Source: Eubacterium sp. AB3007 (lineage in GTDB: Bacteria > Bacillota > Clostridia > Peptostreptococcales > Anaerovoracaceae). From it: a stretch of 64,000 bases of DNA. Positions 16,179 to 25,647 of the stretch are shown piece after piece (positions within the stretch are counted from its first letter, which is position 1; each line of letters begins with the position of its first letter). The DNA lies in assembly GCF_000688015.1 (NCBI RefSeq), contig NZ_JIAD01000001.1, forward strand, positions 1,612,001 to 1,676,000, read 5' to 3'. The position numbers and the translations under genes were made by a program. Under the pieces are notes generated by a model, which was not told the origin of the DNA, did no database searches, and saw only the letters and a program-made list of their open reading frames with translations.

Positions 16179-16251
16179 GTGTGTCAAAGGGGACGGTTCT
16201 TTTTGACACACTCGGTAAGTGTGTCAAAAAGAACCGTCCCCTTTGACACAC
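16179..16251. repeat. REP-like palindrome, GGGGACGGTTCTTTTTGACAC family
   Basis: Two near-perfect 34-base arms (16179-16212 and 16218-16251) flank a CGGTA loop. The same unit occurs at 17448-17482 and 17524-17556. It sits just behind the CDF gene stop and could also act as its terminator. Repeats of this type are spread in other genomes by REP-associated (Y1/IS200-like) transposases, none of which is in this window. Confidence 0.75.
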
Positions 16252-16276
16252 CCTTTGGCACACCCCCTGGTATATC

Positions 16277-17422
16277 CTACGCCAGATCCACCACGTCCAC
16301 GTCGGGCAGGATCATGATATGGTAATCGGGATACAGCGCCTGTACTTCCTGCGACATGATCCCTACCGCGTCGGCTTTGTCCACATCAAAACTGAGGACC
16401 ACATCGAAACGCATGGACTTCGCTTCGGTATCAGCGTAGAATCCGTGGAGCTGCAGCGCCCAGTCATGGGACATGACGGTCTTCTGTACCGTGTTCCGAA
16501 TCTGCGCCGCCTCATCGTCGCTGGTGTTGTAAGAATAGACTCCAATACCCGTGAGGATAACTCCCGTCTCCTTGAAAACGCGAGCCTGCGCCCGGCGAGT
16601 CAGTTGGTCCACCTCGTCTACGGTCATTGTGTCAGGCAGTTCCAGGTGCACGGAACCGTAGTACTTGTCCGGCCCGTAATTGAAGAGCGTCAGGTCGTAA
16701 GCGCCGCGCACCTCCGGTTCCTGCGTCAGGATCTCCCGGATGCGCAGGCTGGTCTCCGCGTTGCCCCTCTGCCCGATGATGTCATTCAGCGTCTCGATCA
16801 TCATCTCGACACCCGCCTTGATGATCACCAGGGAGATCACCACGCCCACGTAGGCTTCCAGGGAGATGCCCCAGATCAAATAGATGATGGCGGAAGCCAG
16901 GACGGAGGCGGACAGGATCGCATCGAAGGAGGCATCAGATCCGGAGGCGATCAGTGCTCCGGAGTTCACCTTCTGGCCCTGTCTCTTTACATACCGGCCC
17001 AGGATAAGCTTCACCACGATCGCCACTGCGATGATCACCAGCGAGACGGTGGCGTAGTTGGCTGTCTCGGGATGGATGATCTTCTTCACCGACTCTACCA
17101 GGGAGGTGATCCCGGCGTAGAGCACGATGGCCGCCACCAGCATGGAGCTCAGGTATTCGATCCTGCCGTAACCCAGCGGGTGTTTCTTATCCGGCAGCTT
17201 GGCCCCCAGTTTGGCTCCGATAATGGTGATCACGGAGGACAACGCATCCGACAGGTTGTTCACCGCGTCCAGTGTGATGGCGATGGAGTTGGAAAGCACG
17301 CCGATCACGGCCTTGAAGGCTGCCAGCAGCACGTTGGCTGCGATCCCTATGATGCTGGTCCTGACGATCACCTTCTCCCGGTTCATCGATAGTTCCAGCG
17401 CATCCAGACTTTCATTGTTCAT
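16277..17422 (-). CDS. Cation diffusion facilitator family metal exporter
   Basis: A 381-residue CDF transporter for divalent metals (Zn, Fe, Mn or Co) in exchange for protons. The metal site is recognisable as D-x6-D in LDAVNNLSD on helix 2 and D-x3-D in GSDASFD on helix 5. The six-helix domain is followed by a cytoplasmic ferredoxin-like domain and an extra C-terminal extension of about 80 residues beyond FieF-type proteins, ending in LPDVDVVDL. AAGGAG precedes the ATG. The gene is flanked on both sides by the same REP-like palindrome. Confidence 0.9.
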   Translation of the reverse strand: MNNESLDALELSMNREKVIVRTSIIGIAANVLLAAFKAVIGVLSNSIAITLDAVNNLSDALSSVITIIGAKLGAKLPDKKHPLGYGRIEYLSSMLVAAIVLYAGITSLVESVKKIIHPETANYATVSLVIIAVAIVVKLILGRYVKRQGQKVNSGALIASGSDASFDAILSASVLASAIIYLIWGISLEAYVGVVISLVIIKAGVEMMIETLNDIIGQRGNAETSLRIREILTQEPEVRGAYDLTLFNYGPDKYYGSVHLELPDTMTVDEVDQLTRRAQARVFKETGVILTGIGVYSYNTSDDEAAQIRNTVQKTVMSHDWALQLHGFYADTEAKSMRFDVVLSFDVDKADAVGIMSQEVQALYPDYHIMILPDVDVVDLA

Positions 17423-17447
17423 CCTTGTTCTCCTTCCAGTACGTCAG

Positions 17448-17556
17448 AGTGTGTCAGGAGGGACGGTTCTTTTTGACACACTTTCGACGCAAATTCCCTC
17501 AACTTGTCGTTATCCTACAGGGGAGTGTGTCAAAAAGAACCGTCCCCTTTGACACA
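17448..17556. repeat. Pair of REP-like units between CDF and glutathione peroxidase genes
   Basis: The units at 17448-17482 and 17524-17556 are in opposite orientation and 41 bases apart, and each carries the GGACGGTTCTTTTTGACAC core found at 16179-16251. The second unit runs into the 3' end of the peroxidase reading frame and supplies its stop codon. Confidence 0.75.
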
Positions 17557-18093
17557 TTTCTCCACTGCCGATCTGACAGCCTTCATATCCTCGGTGGGCT
17601 CGAACCGGGCGACCACATTTCCCTCCCGGTCGACGAGGAACTTGGTGAAGTTCCAGCCGATGTAGGTTTTGTCCCCGAAGGCTTTGTTGTTGGCCTTGGC
17701 GAACTTGTTCAGTGCTGCGCTCTTCAAGCCTTTGCCAAATCCCTGGAAGGGCTTCTCTGTAGCAAGCCACGCGAACAGCGGATCCGCCGTCTCCCCATTC
17801 ACATCGATCTTGGCGAACTGGGGGAACTCCGCCCCGAACTTGAGGGTGCAGAACTCGTGGATCTCCTCATCGGAACCCGGTGCCTGCCCGGCGAACTGAT
17901 TACAGGGGAAGTCCAGGATCTCCAGCCCCTGGTCCTTCAGGTCTCTGTACATCTCCTCCAACGGCTCATAGTGTGGCGTGAAACCGCATCCGGTGGCTGT
18001 ATTCACGATCAGCAGCACCTTTCCCTCATACTCTGCGAGACTAACGTCGTTGCCCGCCATATCTTTTACTTTGAAATCATATACCTTTGCCAT
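17530..18093 (-). CDS. Glutathione peroxidase family protein (thiol peroxidase)
   Basis: A 187-residue peroxidase with the catalytic Cys36 in NTATGCGFT, the FPCNQFAGQ motif and W147-N148 in GWNFTKF, so the catalytic set is complete. It reduces hydrogen peroxide or lipid peroxides; bacterial members of this size often use thioredoxin. AAGGAG precedes the ATG. It is the second gene of an operon with an OhrR-like regulator 17 bases upstream, which predicts induction by organic peroxides. The last codons from about C180 (KGDGSF) and the stop are encoded by a REP-like repeat, meaning the original C-terminus was replaced. These residues lie outside the fold, and the protein is probably active. Confidence 0.92.
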   Translation of the reverse strand: MAKVYDFKVKDMAGNDVSLAEYEGKVLLIVNTATGCGFTPHYEPLEEMYRDLKDQGLEILDFPCNQFAGQAPGSDEEIHEFCTLKFGAEFPQFAKIDVNGETADPLFAWLATEKPFQGFGKGLKSAALNKFAKANNKAFGDKTYIGWNFTKFLVDREGNVVARFEPTEDMKAVRSAVEKCVKGDGSF

Positions 18094-18110
18094 TTTGAAT
18101 CTCCTTCCTG

Positions 18111-18545
18111 TTAATCCAAAAGCTCATATAACAGATCATAGAGCGCCTTCGCCTTCTCTGGCGGAAGCGTGATGCAGTTGCCCACCTGCGACGGGATGTG
18201 TTTCGCCTTCTCCTGCAGCCCACGCCCTTGCTCGGTGAGGCTGATCAGCACCACCCGGTCATCTTCACTGCTGCGTTCTTTTCGGATGTGTCCTGCCTTC
18301 TCCATCTTCTTCAGAAGTGGAGAGATGGTGCCCGTGTCCAGGTGCAGCCGGCTGCAGATCTCGCCGGCGGGGATGTGATCCCTCTCCCACAAAACCAGAA
18401 ACACCAGATACTGGGTGTAGGTCAGCCCCAGTTCCTTCAGCCAGGGCGTGTAGAGGCCGGTCACCGCTCTCGCCGCCGCATAGAGCGGGAAACAAAGCTG
18501 ATTATCCAGCTTCATCGCTTCCTTGTAATCATAATCTGTGTCCAT
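18111..18545 (-). CDS. MarR-family organic peroxide sensor, OhrR-like
   Basis: A 144-residue winged-helix repressor. LDNQLCFPLYAAARA at the N-terminus contains Cys18 at the place of the peroxide-sensing cysteine of OhrR, followed by the tyrosines that usually hydrogen-bond to it. The DNA-binding region is TISPLLKKMEKAGHI and the wing is RSSEDDRVVLISLT. OhrR dimers leave DNA when the cysteine is oxidised. The partner gene is a glutathione peroxidase rather than Ohr. The promoter upstream overlaps AT-rich repeats that could be its own operator, which predicts autorepression. Confidence 0.85.
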   Translation of the reverse strand: MDTDYDYKEAMKLDNQLCFPLYAAARAVTGLYTPWLKELGLTYTQYLVFLVLWERDHIPAGEICSRLHLDTGTISPLLKKMEKAGHIRKERSSEDDRVVLISLTEQGRGLQEKAKHIPSQVGNCITLPPEKAKALYDLLYELLD

Positions 18546-18561
18546 GGTCTGTTGTCCTCTC

Positions 18562-18611
18562 TAACTATATTTGATACAACTATATTTTACGCAATATAAT
18601 TGCTTTGTCAA
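18562..18611 (-). promoter_or_regulatory. Promoter and candidate OhrR operator for the regulator-peroxidase operon
   Basis: TTGACA (18606-18611) and TAAAAT (18584-18589) are spaced 16 bases apart. Just downstream the sequence AACTATATTT occurs twice, 15 bases apart (18563-18572 and 18578-18587 on the plus strand), overlapping the -10 box. A repressor bound here would block polymerase. Confidence 0.6.
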
Positions 18612-18936
18612 GAGGTTTTCTCAGGATGTGGAGGTTTTCTCAGGATGCATCGGGGGATATCTGGGGTCTGCCTGCTGTTATGGGCAAGCCCATTTGCACA
18701 CCATTCTAGGGGGTTTTTTGCGCATCGATCGCGCAACCACACCTACTGCCCCTCCATAGTTTCCATTATTTTTCATTATTGTCAGAAATCCGTCCCGAAT
18801 CGTTCCTGAAATCGAATGTATATTCTTCCACGGCCATACGAAATGGATAAATCTATCGAATCCCTGCCGAAATATCCATATGCCACTTTGTACCTGGGAC
18901 TGTGCGCTTCAGCCTGTTTGCCTGAGACCGCGCGCA
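18612..18936. other. Intergenic region with a 17-base direct repeat
   Basis: GAGGTTTTCTCAGGATG is repeated at 18612-18628 and 18631-18647. The rest, up to the EamA gene stop, shows no convincing gene, promoter or terminator. Confidence 0.5.
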
Positions 18937-19842
18937 TCACCCTTTTACCGTCGATGACAGCACTACACCGGTGATGGTCACCGCCAGGCCTACCACCACG
19001 AACCACCCGAAGGGATCCCCTGCCGCAATGACACCAGAGAGGACACCCACACTGGTGGAGACACTGGCACTGACGTTGGTGGCCAGGGCCGGATGGAGTT
19101 TGGAAAGCCCCACGTTCAGCAGAATGTAACAGAGGCAGGAGCAGAACACCCCCAACATCAGGATGGCGATGCAGGGAGCCGGTTCCCCCAGAAGCCGCGT
19201 GTAGCATCCGAACCCGTTTCCCATGAGAAGATTGATGATCTGGAAACCGAATCCGCTCATGATCGCCATCACCGCCGTGATTTCCAGAGGGCTGTACTCA
19301 TCGCTGAGCCGGGCACTCAGGTTGCTGTACAATCCACTGATGGAGGTGGCGCACAGCAGCAACACATACCCGTACCACTTCCCGCTCAGCGAGAACGCAG
19401 GAGAAAACACGGTGCAGATAGCGACCCCCGTAAACGCGATAAAGATGGAAGCGATCATCCGCGGGGTAACCTTTCGACGGAAGAACAGCGCCCCCACGAT
19501 CATGGTGAAACACGGGATGGTGGAGATGATGATGGATGACTCTGAGGTAGAGGTGTTGGCGATCCCCGCCGTCTCAAAAAGAGAATAGATGAAAGGCTGG
19601 CAGAAGGCTGTCAACATGAGCTGCCGGGTGCCCGGTTTCCGCAGGTCGATGCGGATCTTTCCTGTCGCGATGAGCACCAGAAAGATTCCCGCTGCGATCA
19701 TCCAGCGAACCGTGATAACCTCGATGGGCGAGGCGACCTTCACCACCACCGTGGTGGCAAAGAACGACCATCCCCAGAAGGTGGCACAAAGCAACAGCGC
19801 CCCATATGCGATGATCCGATCGTATTTCTCTCCTTTAGACAA
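18937..19842 (-). CDS. EamA-family (DMT superfamily) transporter
   Basis: A 301-residue membrane protein with ten predicted helices in two EamA repeats, the layout of drug/metabolite exporters. Typical stretches are FWGWSFFATTVVVK near the start and the second-repeat ending TITGVVLSS. A TTG start at 19842 is chosen because GGAGG lies 10 bases upstream; the frame is open further but without a ribosome site. The substrate is unknown. It is transcribed on its own, in the same direction as pckA upstream, from which it is separated by a strong terminator. Confidence 0.8.
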   Translation of the reverse strand: MSKGEKYDRIIAYGALLLCATFWGWSFFATTVVVKVASPIEVITVRWMIAAGIFLVLIATGKIRIDLRKPGTRQLMLTAFCQPFIYSLFETAGIANTSTSESSIIISTIPCFTMIVGALFFRRKVTPRMIASIFIAFTGVAICTVFSPAFSLSGKWYGYVLLLCATSISGLYSNLSARLSDEYSPLEITAVMAIMSGFGFQIINLLMGNGFGCYTRLLGEPAPCIAILMLGVFCSCLCYILLNVGLSKLHPALATNVSASVSTSVGVLSGVIAAGDPFGWFVVVGLAVTITGVVLSSTVKG

Positions 19843-19910
19843 AGCCTTGTTTCCTCCTACCTCTCGAAATGATTCTATTATCCCACTTTTGGAAATATTA
19901 TTCAAGAGAA

Positions 19911-19944
19911 AACAGGCTGTTGCACCAGAATGCAACAGCCTGTT
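19911..19944 (-). terminator. Rho-independent terminator after pckA
   Basis: A perfect 14-base stem AACAGGCTGTTGCA / TGCAACAGCCTGTT with loop CCAGAA is followed on the minus strand by TTCTCTT. Confidence 0.85.
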
Positions 19945-19977
19945 TGTTCTATATGTCTTGGACAGTGATCGTCAGCT

Positions 19978-21591
19978 CTACAGCTGCGGACCGGCGGCAA
20001 CCAGTGCCTTACCGGCATCATTGCTGGTGTACTTGTCGAAGTTCTTGATGAATCTGCCTGCCAGATCCTTCGCCTTCTCCTCCCACTCAGCGGCATCTGC
20101 GTAGGTATCGCGAGGATCCAGAATCGCTGGATCTACGCCCGGCAGCTCGGTCGGTACTTCGAAATCGAAGAACGGGATCTTCTTGGTAGGTGCCTTCAAC
20201 ACATCACCGCTGAGGATCGCATCGATGATGCCGCGGGTGTCCTTGATGGAGATACGCTTGCCGGTGCCGTTCCAGCCGGTGTTGACCAGGTAGGCCTTGG
20301 CTCCACTCTTCTGCATTTTCTTCACCAGTTCCTCTGCATACTTGGTCGGATGCAGTTCCAGGAAGGCCTGTCCGAAGCAAGCGGAGAAGGTCGGTGTCGG
20401 CTCAGTGATGCCGCGCTCGGTTCCTGCCAGCTTGGCGGTGAATCCGCTGAGGAAGTAATACTGGGTCTGCTCCGGTGTCAGGATGGAGACCGGTGGCAGT
20501 ACGCCGAATGCGTCAGCGGACAGGAAGATCACGTTGTCTGCGTCAGGTCCAGAGGACTTGCCGTTCACGTTCTTGGCGATCTTCTCGATATGCTCGATAG
20601 GATAGGATACGCGGGTGTTCTCCGTAACGCTCTTGTCGGCGAAGTCGATCTTCCCCTCTGCGTCCACGGTAACGTTCTCCAGCAACGCATCTCTCTTGAT
20701 GGCGTTATAGATATCTGGCTCACTTTCCTTGTCCAGGTTGATGACCTTGGCATAGCAGCCGCCCTCAAAGTTGAAGACGCCGTTGTCGTCCCAGCCGTGC
20801 TCATCGTCGCCGATCAGCAGTCTCTTAGGATCGGTGGACAGGGTAGTCTTGCCGGTGCCGGACAGACCAAAGAAGATGGCGGTGTTCTTACCTTCCATAT
20901 CTGTGTTGGCAGAGCAGTGCATGGAAGCGATGCCCTTCAGCGGCAGGTAGTAGTTCATCATGGAGAACATGCCTTTCTTCATCTCGCCGCCATACCAGGT
21001 GTTCAGGATAACCTGCTCACGGTCGGTGATATTGAAGGCTGCCACTGTGCTGGAGTTCAGGCCCAGAGCCTCCCATTTCTTCGCTTCGGCCTTGGATGCG
21101 TTGAATACCACAAAGTCAGGCTCAAAATTCTCCAGCTCCTCGGCTGTCGGCGGGATGAACATGTTCTTCACAAAGTGTGCCTGCCAGGCAACTTCCATAA
21201 TGAAACGAATGGCCATCCGAGTATCCGGGTTGGTGCCGCAGAACGCATCCTGAACAAACAGTCTCTTACCGGAAAGCTCTTCGATCGCATCTTTCTTGAC
21301 GCTGGCCCATACCTCCTGAGACATGGGGTGGTTGTCGTTCTTGTAACCTTCCGATGTCCACCATACGGTGTCCTTGGAGTTCTCATCCATGACGATGTAC
21401 TTGTCCTTAGGGGAGCGTCCGGTATAAATTCCAGTCATCACGTTGACCGCGTCAAGCTCTGTGAGCTGTCCCTTGTCGTAGCCTGTGAGTTCCGGCTTCA
21501 TCTCTTCCTCGAACAGGAACTCGTAGGAAGGGTTGTGGATGATCTCTGTAGCGCCTGTGATACCGTACTTGGTCAGATCCAAATTTGCCAT
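19978..21591 (-). CDS. pckA: Phosphoenolpyruvate carboxykinase (ATP)
   Basis: A 537-residue enzyme of the expected length that interconverts oxaloacetate + ATP and PEP + CO2 + ADP. Seen are the P-loop GLSGTGKTT, the RSPKDKYIV substrate region, the metal/substrate stretch IGDDEHGW and the ENTRVSYPI segment of ATP-type enzymes. In fermentative anaerobes it can run toward oxaloacetate, saving ATP during succinate or propionate formation; in others it serves gluconeogenesis. It has its own consensus promoter and terminator, so it is monocistronic. Confidence 0.97.
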   Translation of the reverse strand: MANLDLTKYGITGATEIIHNPSYEFLFEEEMKPELTGYDKGQLTELDAVNVMTGIYTGRSPKDKYIVMDENSKDTVWWTSEGYKNDNHPMSQEVWASVKKDAIEELSGKRLFVQDAFCGTNPDTRMAIRFIMEVAWQAHFVKNMFIPPTAEELENFEPDFVVFNASKAEAKKWEALGLNSSTVAAFNITDREQVILNTWYGGEMKKGMFSMMNYYLPLKGIASMHCSANTDMEGKNTAIFFGLSGTGKTTLSTDPKRLLIGDDEHGWDDNGVFNFEGGCYAKVINLDKESEPDIYNAIKRDALLENVTVDAEGKIDFADKSVTENTRVSYPIEHIEKIAKNVNGKSSGPDADNVIFLSADAFGVLPPVSILTPEQTQYYFLSGFTAKLAGTERGITEPTPTFSACFGQAFLELHPTKYAEELVKKMQKSGAKAYLVNTGWNGTGKRISIKDTRGIIDAILSGDVLKAPTKKIPFFDFEVPTELPGVDPAILDPRDTYADAAEWEEKAKDLAGRFIKNFDKYTSNDAGKALVAAGPQL

Positions 21592-21670
21592 AATTATACC
21601 TCTCTTATATTTCTGGTTACTTGTGTGTTAACGTTCCAGTCTATTCCATTTCGATATTCTTACATAGTAT

Positions 21671-21719
21671 ATTATACAACAACATTACAGAAAATCAACG
21701 TCTCACATCAAAAATGTGA
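21671..21719 (-). promoter_or_regulatory. pckA promoter with upstream inverted repeat
   Basis: TTGATT (21693-21698) and TATAAT (21671-21676) are 16 bases apart. Immediately upstream of the -35 lies TCACAT-CAAAA-ATGTGA (21703-21719), an inverted repeat positioned as an activator or repressor site. The arms are in the opposite order to a CRP site. Confidence 0.65.
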
Positions 21720-21743
21720 CATGCTATCCATGTCAGGCAAGTG

Positions 21744-23087
21744 TCAGGCCAGGACCCCGGCCGCCAGATAGCAGACCAGGGACAGTCCCCCGACGATGGC
21801 CGCATAAGGCAGTGAGGCCCTCACCACGCCCATGTTGTTCACTCCGGTACCCGCCGCGGTAAGGAACATCGTGTCCGCATAGAAGCAAAGGTTATAGCCC
21901 ATCCCAACACCGCTCATCAGCGCCCCCAGTGTGAGCACGGTGGACACACCGGCTTCGTTCGCCAACGGCAGGAAGATCGGAATGGTGATCAGCATGACTA
22001 CCCAACAGGTCCCGGTGGTGAACACCAGAGCGGCCACCATCAGGAACGTAAGCGCGGGAATCACCCAGGCCGGCACAGAGGCGCTGGCCAGCCCTACCAC
22101 CAGATCAAACACGCCCATCTGCTCGTTGGCATCCCCCAGGACGAACCCGAAGAACAGCACCATGATCAGCGTTAGCATGGACGATGCCCCCTGGAAGAAG
22201 AAATCAAAGAACATGGATACACTCATCAACCGTTGGGGCAGATAGAGAAGGAACTGACAGATCAGCCCCAGAAGCAACCCTACCAGCATGTTCTTGTCAA
22301 ACCACATGGCGCCTCCGACGATCACCACCAGGGGGAGCAGCAGATTCAGCGGCGAAGAGTCCTTCTCCTCGTCCAACTCAGCAAATTCCAGGATGGACTT
22401 GCCCTGTTCCTCCGGCACGTATACCGGACCGCCTGTCTCTACCCGGGCATAGGCCTTCTTCAGTGCACCCAGCCTGGGGAACAGCCCCAATGCAAGCAAC
22501 AGGCAGAGCACCACAGCGATCACCGGATAAAACATTACCGCGATCGCCTGAACATACTCAACGAACCCCATCCCCTCCTTCTCAATGAGTTTGATGGTGA
22601 ATCCGGTCCAGCTGGTAAACGGCACGATCAACACCAGCGCACAGGCCATGGCGTTCACCTGAAAGGCCAGATGTTCCCGGGGAATACGGCACCGGTCCGT
22701 GATCCCCCGCATGGTAAACCCCACGGTCAACGTGTTCAGGTACTCGTCCACGAACAGAGTCCCCGCGATGATCCAGCAGAAGAACAGCGCGCTCCGCGGC
22801 CCGCGTATGAACCGGCTCATGAACCGGGCAAACCCCTGTAATCCGCCGGATTCCTGCAGGAGCCGGATGATGCTTCCGAACGCGATCAGAAAGATGATGC
22901 AAAACTGCAGCGAATCGTCGGACAAAGCCCTATAGAAGGACGCGATGGTCCCTTCAATAACATTTCCCTTGTGCAGGATCACCATGGCCAGCGCTGCCGC
23001 TGCCACCATGGCCTCTGCCATCTTCCGTGTCCACACCGCCAGCACCAGCAGCGTGGCCAGGGGCAGTAAGATTATGATCTGTGACAT
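21744..23087 (-). CDS. NhaC-family Na+/H+ antiporter-like membrane protein
   Basis: A 447-residue polytopic protein with about eleven helices and the residues typical of the NhaC family (LFVDEYLNTLTVGF and TGTCWVVMLI stretches). Family members exchange Na+ for H+ or, in some branches, carry organic acids such as lactate/malate, so the substrate is open. GAGGAAGAG precedes the ATG. It is separated from pckA by the pckA promoter region and reads toward it. Confidence 0.82.
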   Translation of the reverse strand: MSQIIILLPLATLLVLAVWTRKMAEAMVAAAALAMVILHKGNVIEGTIASFYRALSDDSLQFCIIFLIAFGSIIRLLQESGGLQGFARFMSRFIRGPRSALFFCWIIAGTLFVDEYLNTLTVGFTMRGITDRCRIPREHLAFQVNAMACALVLIVPFTSWTGFTIKLIEKEGMGFVEYVQAIAVMFYPVIAVVLCLLLALGLFPRLGALKKAYARVETGGPVYVPEEQGKSILEFAELDEEKDSSPLNLLLPLVVIVGGAMWFDKNMLVGLLLGLICQFLLYLPQRLMSVSMFFDFFFQGASSMLTLIMVLFFGFVLGDANEQMGVFDLVVGLASASVPAWVIPALTFLMVAALVFTTGTCWVVMLITIPIFLPLANEAGVSTVLTLGALMSGVGMGYNLCFYADTMFLTAAGTGVNNMGVVRASLPYAAIVGGLSLVCYLAAGVLA

Positions 23088-23200
23088 GTCACCACTTCTC
23101 TTCCTCTGTTTGAAATGCTTTGTGCATCAAGTATACCATAGACGCACGATCCGCACAGCCGTTTTTGGGTTTTTTACCCTTTTGGTGATCCCTTGCGCCA

Positions 23201-23233
23201 AAAGAAAAACCCCCTTTCGGTAACCGGAAGGGG
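23201..23233 (-). terminator. Rho-independent terminator after the YgjV gene
   Basis: CCCCTTCCGG-TTA-CCGAAAGGGG followed by GTTTTTCTTTT on the minus strand. Confidence 0.9.
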
Positions 23234-23271
23234 ATCAACGTCCGCAATGCGAGACTTATTATGGGCTGTTT

Positions 23272-23796
23272 TCAGGCGGTCTGCTTCTCCAGGTCGCTCC
23301 ATCCGAACCGGATCACGGAAATGATGATGGAGGCCAGAGTGATGCTCTCACTGATCACGCCACCCCAGGAGTGGATGAGGACATCGTACAGCAGTGTGCA
23401 GGGGGAACCGAAAAACTGAGAAAGACGAAGCTTTTGCGCGTTGTTCGTCCAGTATCCGACGGTGGTCACGCCCACCGAGACCAGCGGCAGCAGGCTGATC
23501 CATCCATCCCAGGTGAGGATCGTCATCACTGCCAGAAGAAGAAGGATCCCACTCATGGTCACCTTGCTCTTCACCCAGTCCCACTGATCGATCTTCAGAA
23601 GCAGAAGATTCCGGAGAATGTTCACCAGCAGGGAAACGGCACCAGTGTAGGCCCCCATGAGGCAGAACTGCAGGCAGAAGATGCTGCAGCCAAGAAGCTG
23701 GCACAGGAACAGCATGCGGTTGGAACGCAGCTGATAGGAGAAGATGAAAAACAACACTGCCACAAAGCCGATTCCCTGGATGAAAACTGCACTCAT
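23272..23796 (-). CDS. YgjV-family membrane protein
   Basis: A 174-residue protein with about six membrane helices. It matches the YgjV/inner-membrane-protein family by length and by the motif layout SYQLRSNRMLFLCQLLGC near the start and WTNNAQKLRLSQFFGSPC in the second half. The function of the family is not known. ATG at 23796 is preferred to the GTG seven codons upstream because AAGGAGGG is 7-8 bases before it. It has its own terminator and stands alone. Confidence 0.75.
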   Translation of the reverse strand: MSAVFIQGIGFVAVLFFIFSYQLRSNRMLFLCQLLGCSIFCLQFCLMGAYTGAVSLLVNILRNLLLLKIDQWDWVKSKVTMSGILLLLAVMTILTWDGWISLLPLVSVGVTTVGYWTNNAQKLRLSQFFGSPCTLLYDVLIHSWGGVISESITLASIIISVIRFGWSDLEKQTA

Positions 23797-23962
23797 GTCC
23801 TGGCCCTCCTTCGTCACGGTCTATTGATCTGCCGCAAAATGCGCGACCTCGCGTTTCTGCAGTAACAGAATACCATGGAGAGGATGTTTTGTAAAACTAA
23901 TAAATTCTATAGTTTCAATAAATATTTTTTATTATACAAATATCCTTTCAGCTTGACCACCG

Positions 23963-23992
23963 TTGACACCTATTTCCGCCAAGTGCTACAAT
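23963..23992 (+). promoter_or_regulatory. Predicted sigma-A promoter of the GNAT gene
   Basis: TTGACA (23963-23968), 18-base spacer, TACAAT (23987-23992), 24 bases before the start codon. Confidence 0.75.
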
Positions 23993-24016
23993 GTCCATGG
24001 AAACGGAGGGAACAAC

Positions 24017-24598
24017 ATGATGGAAACGAAAGATCTGATCATTCGGGAGACGGAGTTTCAGGATCTGGATGTGTTCGATGAGTGGGAGCGAATGCCGTCG
24101 GTGACGGAATTCTTCAGCATCCCGGCGGACCAGACCAGAGAAGATCTATATCACAAGTTTTTTCAGGACAAGGACGACCCGGCGGCGCAGCAGTTCACGA
24201 TCCTGCTGAAGCCCCAGGCGGGCGGTGACCTGTCCAAAGAAGGAGCGGAAACGGACGAAGGCGCGCCGATCCCCATCGGGCGGATCGTGCTGGCGGACAT
24301 CATCCCCGGCTGGAAGGCGGAGCTCTGGCGTATCTACATCGCAGACACATCCCTGCGGGGAAAGGGGTACGGCCGGCAGGCGCTCACCGCCATGATCCAC
24401 TATGGGTTTCAGGAACTGGCGCTCCAGCGCTTCTACCTGGATTTCTACTCTGGCAATCCGGCGGAGCATTTATACAAGAGCGTGGGCTTCCAGGAGGAAG
24501 GCGTGCTGCGGGGCAACTGCCGCAAGGACGGCGTTCTTCACGACGTCCACCTGATGTCCATGATGCGAGACGAATACGAGCGGTTGCTGGCGAAGTAG
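24017..24598 (+). CDS. GNAT-family N-acetyltransferase
   Basis: A 193-residue acetyltransferase. The acetyl-CoA binding motif is GKGYGRQALTAMIHY (R/Q-x2-G-x-G/A form) and is followed by a beta-strand rich in aromatic residues and N-P-A-E-H-L-Y-K-S-V-G-F, the GNAT motif B region. Members of this RimJ-like branch modify ribosomal protein N-termini, polyamines or antibiotics; the substrate here is unknown. Two adjacent ATGs follow GGAGGG; the first is used. It has its own promoter on the plus strand among minus-strand neighbours. Confidence 0.82.
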   Translation: MMETKDLIIRETEFQDLDVFDEWERMPSVTEFFSIPADQTREDLYHKFFQDKDDPAAQQFTILLKPQAGGDLSKEGAETDEGAPIPIGRIVLADIIPGWKAELWRIYIADTSLRGKGYGRQALTAMIHYGFQELALQRFYLDFYSGNPAEHLYKSVGFQEEGVLRGNCRKDGVLHDVHLMSMMRDEYERLLAK

Positions 24599-24655
24599 AT
24601 CATCTGCTTCCGCCGGGCAACCGCTCGCGTTGCATTTCTGTACTTTTCTGTTTTC

Positions 24656-25603
24656 TTAGAGGCTGCGCCAGAGCTCGTCAGGGTACTGCCCCTTGTCCTT
24701 CATGGACTGAAGGGCTGCCACCACGCCGGGCTTGTCCTCCTTATAAGTCACCCCATACCACTGATCAGATGACCTGAGAACACGCACCGTTGCTTTCCCA
24801 TCGTCTATTAACGATTGGATAATGGAGGGGAGGAAATACTCTCCCTTCTGTGGATTCTCGGACAAAGCTTTGTCCAGGAAAGCCGGGAACCCATCGATCA
24901 TCTCCTGCAGCACACCCTTGGAGAAGCCCCAGAAGTTCATGGACACGGTGGCCTCCTCCGGGAGTTCCTTCCAGGTGGCGCCATCGTCATCGGTGTAGAC
25001 GATAGTGCCTTCCGGGTAGCCTTCCGCTCCGCTGCTGCGCTGGATCCTGGTGCGCTCGGTGACGCGGACCAGATTGCCGGCTTCGTCCATCTCACAAACG
25101 CCCCGGGAAACGTATCCGTTCTCGGTGAGGGTCTTGCGCAGCTGATAGCCCACCATGGCACAGCGGTACTTGTCGTCGTCCGCGGTCTTCTCCAGAAAGT
25201 CGTAGATCTCCATGAAGGCGCCGGGGCCATAGTAGTCATCCGCGTTGATCACCACGAAAGGTCCGTCGATGAGATCTCTGGCCGCCATGACGGCGTGGGC
25301 AGTGCCCCAGGGCTTGACTCGCCCCTCCGGGACGGCGTAGCCATCCGGCAGATCGTCCAGTTTCTGGTAGGCATAGCAGATCTCCATGCGCTGGCCTGCC
25401 CGCTGATCCAAAAGTTCCCGGAACGCCGGCTCATTCTCTTCCTTGATCACAAAGATCACCTTCTCGAATCCGGCCATCAGAGCATCGTACAGGCTGAAGT
25501 CCAGCAGGATCTCGCCTTGGTCGCTGATACGGTCGATCTGTTTCAGTCCACCGTAACGGGATCCCATGCCGGCGGCCATGATGAGTAATATGGGTTTGTT
25601 CAT
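24656..25603 (-). CDS. Sugar nucleotidyltransferase family protein
   Basis: A 315-residue protein with a nucleotidyltransferase (Rossmann-like) fold. The nucleotide-binding loop is MAAGMGSRYGGLKQ and the metal-binding motif is INADDYYG. GTAHAVMAA is the expected sugar-nucleotide contact. It resembles glucose-1-phosphate or UTP:sugar-1-phosphate transferases, but the usual left-handed helix or known C-terminal domain is absent, so the sugar is not assigned. GAGGAGG lies before the ATG. No cell-wall or polysaccharide genes are adjacent. Confidence 0.78.
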   Translation of the reverse strand: MNKPILLIMAAGMGSRYGGLKQIDRISDQGEILLDFSLYDALMAGFEKVIFVIKEENEPAFRELLDQRAGQRMEICYAYQKLDDLPDGYAVPEGRVKPWGTAHAVMAARDLIDGPFVVINADDYYGPGAFMEIYDFLEKTADDDKYRCAMVGYQLRKTLTENGYVSRGVCEMDEAGNLVRVTERTRIQRSSGAEGYPEGTIVYTDDDGATWKELPEEATVSMNFWGFSKGVLQEMIDGFPAFLDKALSENPQKGEYFLPSIIQSLIDDGKATVRVLRSSDQWYGVTYKEDKPGVVAALQSMKDKGQYPDELWRSL

Positions 25604-25647
25604 TGGTTCCTCCTCAGTTCGGACGCGCGTGACGCCGCCCTCAATAT

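Noticed and set aside
21703..21719. CRP site upstream of pckA
   Set aside because: The arms are in the reverse order (TCACA..TGTGA instead of TGTGA..TCACA) and the spacer does not fit; kept only as an unassigned inverted repeat.
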